Positions 60,239 to 64,000 of a stretch of DNA of 64,000 nucleotides are shown here, piece by piece. The stretch is from assembly GCF_000020365.1 (NCBI RefSeq), contig NC_012108.1, forward strand, positions 1,612,001 through 1,676,000, in the 5' to 3' direction. A program made the translations under genes and the position numbers. The number at the start of each line of letters is the position of its first letter. Positions within the stretch are counted from its first letter, which is position 1. The DNA comes from Desulforapulum autotrophicum HRM2 (GTDB taxonomy: Bacteria > Desulfobacterota > Desulfobacteria > Desulfobacterales > Desulfobacteraceae). Below the pieces are notes generated by a model that worked only from the letters and a program-made list of their open reading frames with translations, had not been told where the DNA came from and made no database searches.

Positions 60239-63200
60239 TCATTTTTCTGTAGAGTAAAACAGCAAAGTATTCTTCTGGTCATCCATTAGCCAATCTATCC
60301 CGCCGGAAAGATCATAAATATGTTTGGCGGACTCTCCTTGTTCGTCAATCGTAGTAATGATGACACTCCTGTCATGGAATGCTTTGCCTTGGGGAAACGG
60401 GATTACCTGGACAATTGGCTTCATTTCAATTGCCTGCGATATTTTTTCAATCACAGCGTTTCTCATTAAATTGGGGGCTTTATAATTATAGGCTTTAAAA
60501 CTTTGCTCCTTACATTTTATATGTACTTTTTTTATTGAGTTAGTATATTTATTCAAGAATTGTAAAAATGTTGTTAGGAGGTTGATTTGCCTGTTATCAG
60601 CGCCGCAATAAGGGTCTTTGATCTCAATCGTCTCGACATAAGCATCATGAACATGGTTAAAATATTTGTTCAAATTCCTTTTTTGCCCTGAAGCCAATTC
60701 CCAACGTTCAAATTTTCGTTGAGGAGGGAACAATTTGTTCGCTGAATAGTGCTGTCCGGCCTCTAATGTCTCTTGAAGTTTCGCAGCCCTTTCTTCATTT
60801 ATAGTTAATTCATATGCCGGATGGGGTACAATTTCATCCATAACTGACGGGAGCTGGAAATCTGAGTACCAGGCGGGCCCATCTTTAATCGGGCCCGCAG
60901 CAATGCTGGGCAGCAAAATTTTTTCATTTGAACGAATGCCGTACAGGCTTAGCTGTCCACTTTCTATATATGGTTTCAGGTAGTTCATAACTTCTCTTTG
61001 CCTGAATACTTTCTTCTCCTGAATATTTGAGGCATTGGTAAAGAAAATTTTGATCTTCTTTCCAGTATTCATTTGTTCCAAGATCCATTTGACGCAAGGG
61101 TTTTCAAAATTTGTTTTTGAACTGTAAAAATTCTGCCCAATTAAAGCGATACTCTGATATGGGGCTAATTTTTCAGAAAGCGCCTTCAAACTTGGTTTTT
61201 TCCATATCAGGCCGCCAGCCTTGATTATAGGATGGTCAACTTCTCCTTTGTTTATGGCTTTCAGCCATGGAATGACCGAAATTCGGTCAAAATAATCCCA
61301 AATCCTTTGATTTGAATAATCACATAAGCATCTGCGGCATCCCGAAGAGCATTCATTGGGACAATCGAGTCTGTCAATGGCAGCACTCAACAGTTGATCC
61401 ATTTTAATTTCCCGGAATAATCTCACCGAGTATCCGGCACCGCCTGGCACAGAATCATAAATAATAACGGATATTTTTTTTGCACTTATTTTATAGGTTG
61501 TTCGAACGGCATTAATCTGCAAATCCATTACCGCGACCGCTGCAAAACGAATGGCCTCGCTTAAGGTCGCAGCAAAAGAATCTATGTGTCGCCTTCTCTC
61601 TGAAGTGCTTAACGGCTTCTCGGGTTCCGGGATAGGATTAGAAAACCGCAAAATGGTCACATCAGTGTTGAAAATGTGTGATATATCCACTGGCCAGGAC
61701 AAGTTATCATTTATACACCGCTGGTCTCCAAGCAGGTCGGTATGTTTTAATTTTTTGGTTTCCGCTTTTTTTGCCGGAACCATATGGTTACATAAATTAC
61801 ACCTGTGATACCCCATACCAAAAGGGCCTCGGTTTACAATAAAAAGAGTGCCGACGGGGTCATTTTTATTGATGGCATGGCTTCGCAACAATGCTTTGGT
61901 AATCACCGGATTGTCGGAGGGCTTAAACTGTTCTTCCCTTGCCATGGAGATTAATCGAGCTTCATCGGCATATTGTTTCCGGATTCTATGCAAAGAAAGA
62001 TCTTTACCTTTCCGGTCTTTATATGCTGTGACAAATCCCTTTGGCTCTATGAAATTTCTTTTCAGTCCTATACTTTTACTCCCGCAGAACATACAGGTGC
62101 CAGACAGGTCCTCTCTATCAACCTGCACTTCGACATGGTGGCACTCCCGGCACAAGGTATAGTAATTAGTCGGCATGAAGTCTTTCGGGTAATAAGCCAG
62201 TCCCTGGCTGGTCCAAATTCGTCCATTCGCTACGACCTCGGCCCCTGGCGCATATTCTGAAATTCCTAAAAGAGCATCCCGGTTCAGAGAAATATCTTTG
62301 TCCCATGAAAACCGTGCTTTTTTGCCGTATTCTTTGGTTACATCAAGACTTAGAGAATTTACTGGAAAACTGTAGGTCGGGATCATGCCATGCAACGATA
62401 ATTGAGTTACCAAAAATTGGGTCATGTATGATTTTCTTAAATTTTCCCAATGCAATGCTTTGTTGAGTTTGTCTTCTTTAAGCAGTGCTTTTCTTTTTTC
62501 GCTGTAGACCCGCCAGCGCCCATTAACATCCTGGGCAAGTTTCAAGATCAACTCAGTGAATTTTCCGGTCAATGCCTTTCCGGACAGGCCGATAAAACTC
62601 TGAAGGTCTTTTGGCAGAGATGCCACAAGCCGTGAGGCCTCATTTTCAGAGGCTGCGCCTTCTTCACTTTCAAGCCAAGCGTTAAGGTCGTCCTTAAATT
62701 CATTTAACGCTTCATCATCAAATCTGTCTCCAAAAAAATCTGAAAGTGAAGGAGCGTTTATTGACGTGTCTGGAATGCGATTTCTTAAAAAGCCGGATAG
62801 AACAACGGAATTCTGATGCCTTTGAAACAGTTTCGCGTTTTCAAGATGTATTCTTGGGATGGGTGCAGGCTGCATAAGATATTCTCGAAAATTTGAAAAG
62901 ACCATTTGATCATATTGGCTGTTCCTTGCAACGGTAACACAAAAAGGGGCGGCCTGGGCCCGGCGGCCTGCCCGCCCTGTTCTCTGTTGATAATTTGATA
63001 TTCCAGGAGGTATATTCAAGCAAACCACAGCCTCAAGATCCCCTAAGTCTACCCCCATTTCCATGGTTGTTGTACAGCTCAGTAGATTTATCTTACGTAT
63101 ACTGAAATCCTGTTCTATCTGTTGGCGAAGTTCTGTGGACAATGACGCTGTGTGCTCGTTGGCTTTTGTGGTTAGCGCAGTCCCCTGATCGTAGATGGAA

Positions 63201-64000
63201 ACATAATGATTGTACTCAATTCTTTTTTTTCTTTCTTTTTCGGAAACCGGCTTGGTCTTGCCTTTACATAAAAATGATGAGCAGCAAGAAGAAACCGTAT
63301 CGAATGTTGATAGTCCGCAATCTTCACAACGGTGAAGGGTATGGTCGTTACCGTTTTCAAACCGAATCAGCTTGGCGTCCAGTCCGTATCCAGGCCTGGC
63401 GGGCCTCAGAAATTTCAGAGATATCAGGCTTTCCCAAAAATTTGAAAGAAAAGTTCGGGTTTGCTCCCAAGACCATCCAAGGCGTTCAACTATCAGCCAT
63501 GTTCTTCTGTTGTTTTGCTTTCTACCCTCGGCAGGGATCCAGCCTGTTGTATATCCAGGACTGGTTTTATGAAGTTCAAAAGATCTTTTTTGGGAGTATA
63601 TTTCTCCCCAGATAAATGGATCGGTAAGATCAATATCATAAAGATTGACAATGGCTTTACCCCGGCGGATGGTTTCCAATAAAAAAAGGGCAACACTCTT
63701 TGCCTCTTTTCTATCGTGTTCCGGAATAAAAGGTGTAATCGTTTTTACCAGCCTTTTAAATCGTTTTGACTCATATGTAACATGGACAAGACCCAGAGCC
63801 TCAAGAGAATTCCTCCGTCCCCCAGGCGTACAAAATTCGGCCGCTACCTTACCCATGATATGGTCTGTTCTACGCTCCCTGTTTTCTATCAGCTTACCTG
63901 CGCTGTCAATAACGATTGGTTCTCCGTTTTTTTTCCAAAATTTAAAGATTAGGTAGGCAAGGTCGTCTATCGACATCAATTCATCTTCTTTTTTTAATAC
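60239..64000 (-). CDS. Large DEAD-box-type helicase with DUF1998-like and PLD-like C-terminus, N-terminus outside window
   Basis: At least 1253 codons, open at the right edge without a stop, so the N-terminal helicase half is off window. The helicase C part has CTTTMEMGVDLGDLEAV (motif V) and YQQRTGRAGRR (motif VI, about residue 335 from the first in-frame start codon, TTG 63979). Zinc-type cysteines occur as CEDCG...CC, CRECHH...CMFCG and CNLCNH. A DUF1998-like block with VPGGAGYSVRLF and CSSGCRRCLCDYSNQ sits near residue 885. The last ~270 residues contain KAFHDRSVIIT, recalling phospholipase-D-like defence proteins. DISARM (DrmA, DrmB, DrmC) carries these functions in separate proteins. 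It is AT-rich like its TIR neighbours. Confidence 0.8.
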   Translation of the reverse strand, partial: VLKKEDELMSIDDLAYLIFKFWKKNGEPIVIDSAGKLIENRERRTDHIMGKVAAEFCTPGGRRNSLEALGLVHVTYESKRFKRLVKTITPFIPEHDRKEAKSVALFLLETIRRGKAIVNLYDIDLTDPFIWGEIYSQKRSFELHKTSPGYTTGWIPAEGRKQNNRRTWLIVERLGWSWEQTRTFLSNFWESLISLKFLRPARPGYGLDAKLIRFENGNDHTLHRCEDCGLSTFDTVSSCCSSFLCKGKTKPVSEKERKKRIEYNHYVSIYDQGTALTTKANEHTASLSTELRQQIEQDFSIRKINLLSCTTTMEMGVDLGDLEAVVCLNIPPGISNYQQRTGRAGRRAQAAPFCVTVARNSQYDQMVFSNFREYLMQPAPIPRIHLENAKLFQRHQNSVVLSGFLRNRIPDTSINAPSLSDFFGDRFDDEALNEFKDDLNAWLESEEGAASENEASRLVASLPKDLQSFIGLSGKALTGKFTELILKLAQDVNGRWRVYSEKRKALLKEDKLNKALHWENLRKSYMTQFLVTQLSLHGMIPTYSFPVNSLSLDVTKEYGKKARFSWDKDISLNRDALLGISEYAPGAEVVANGRIWTSQGLAYYPKDFMPTNYYTLCRECHHVEVQVDREDLSGTCMFCGSKSIGLKRNFIEPKGFVTAYKDRKGKDLSLHRIRKQYADEARLISMAREEQFKPSDNPVITKALLRSHAINKNDPVGTLFIVNRGPFGMGYHRCNLCNHMVPAKKAETKKLKHTDLLGDQRCINDNLSWPVDISHIFNTDVTILRFSNPIPEPEKPLSTSERRRHIDSFAATLSEAIRFAAVAVMDLQINAVRTTYKISAKKISVIIYDSVPGGAGYSVRLFREIKMDQLLSAAIDRLDCPNECSSGCRRCLCDYSNQRIWDYFDRISVIPWLKAINKGEVDHPIIKAGGLIWKKPSLKALSEKLAPYQSIALIGQNFYSSKTNFENPCVKWILEQMNTGKKIKIFFTNASNIQEKKVFRQREVMNYLKPYIESGQLSLYGIRSNEKILLPSIAAGPIKDGPAWYSDFQLPSVMDEIVPHPAYELTINEERAAKLQETLEAGQHYSANKLFPPQRKFERWELASGQKRNLNKYFNHVHDAYVETIEIKDPYCGADNRQINLLTTFLQFLNKYTNSIKKVHIKCKEQSFKAYNYKAPNLMRNAVIEKISQAIEMKPIVQVIPFPQGKAFHDRSVIITTIDEQGESAKHIYDLSGGIDWLMDDQKNTLLFYSTEK

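Overview
The window looks like chromosomal DNA of a strictly anaerobic, metabolically versatile bacterium, most likely a member of the Desulfobacterota (Desulfobacteraceae-like). This is inferred from four tungsten aldehyde:ferredoxin oxidoreductase (AOR) family genes, HdrA/MvhD/formate dehydrogenase electron-transfer modules, a corrinoid methyl-transfer set, NosL proteins, a cytochrome bd oxidase and many PAS/Cache sensor kinases. No rRNA, intact tRNA, CRISPR array or intact transposase gene was seen.

Layout. 1-8.1 kb: a leftward operon (AOR-like protein, a putrescine aminotransferase fused to a full-length AOR, a ferredoxin, a PotA-type polyamine ABC ATPase running off the left edge) faces a divergent sigma54 activator. 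A textbook -24/-12 promoter lies between them, and a 14-bp palindrome occurs at two places in the operon. I read it as a polyamine uptake and oxidation system. 8.4-10.8 kb: URO-D-type methyltransferase, corrinoid protein and B12-reactivation domain protein, closed by a terminator. 11.0-16.6 kb: zinc alcohol dehydrogenase with a molybdopterin oxidoreductase, then a QueG-like reductase with its TetR regulator and a perfect palindromic operator. A 0.53-kb non-coding element made of nested inverted repeats separates these two operons. 16.8-23.7 kb: a hybrid histidine kinase, moaA, and a NarL-type two-component pair.

24.1-37.1 kb: a 13-kb rightward operon behind a second sigma54 promoter. It encodes a Tat-signal ferredoxin, an AOR, a second Tat-signal ferredoxin, two HdrA-like flavoproteins with complementary domains, MvhD, an FdhB-like protein, a Cys-type formate dehydrogenase, an HdrC-like protein, a membrane polyferredoxin and a degenerate AOR paralog. 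It probably links aldehyde oxidation to formate/CO2, ferredoxin and membrane carriers through flavin-based bifurcation. 37.1-44 kb: a GlcG-like protein, DNA polymerase II, a truncated TolC gene next to a 502-bp direct duplication of the 3' end of a hybrid kinase gene, and that kinase.

44.3-53.8 kb: NosL proteins, a LolD/FtsX-type ABC exporter, a cysteine-rich membrane protein, a SafE-like protein, an SDR protein, and cydAB with a DUF2474 micro-protein and a Rex-like operator over the promoter. 54-58 kb: an ebo-like set (TIM-barrel isomerase, sugar-phosphate cyclase, UbiA prenyltransferase) with a UbiG-type methyltransferase. 58.1-64 kb: a visibly more AT-rich, leftward region of defence character: a four-gene operon with a Thoeris-like TIR protein and a membrane protein, and a large helicase with DUF1998-like and possible PLD-like domains that runs off the right edge. 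Short repeats of several families are scattered through the window, mostly abutting gene ends.
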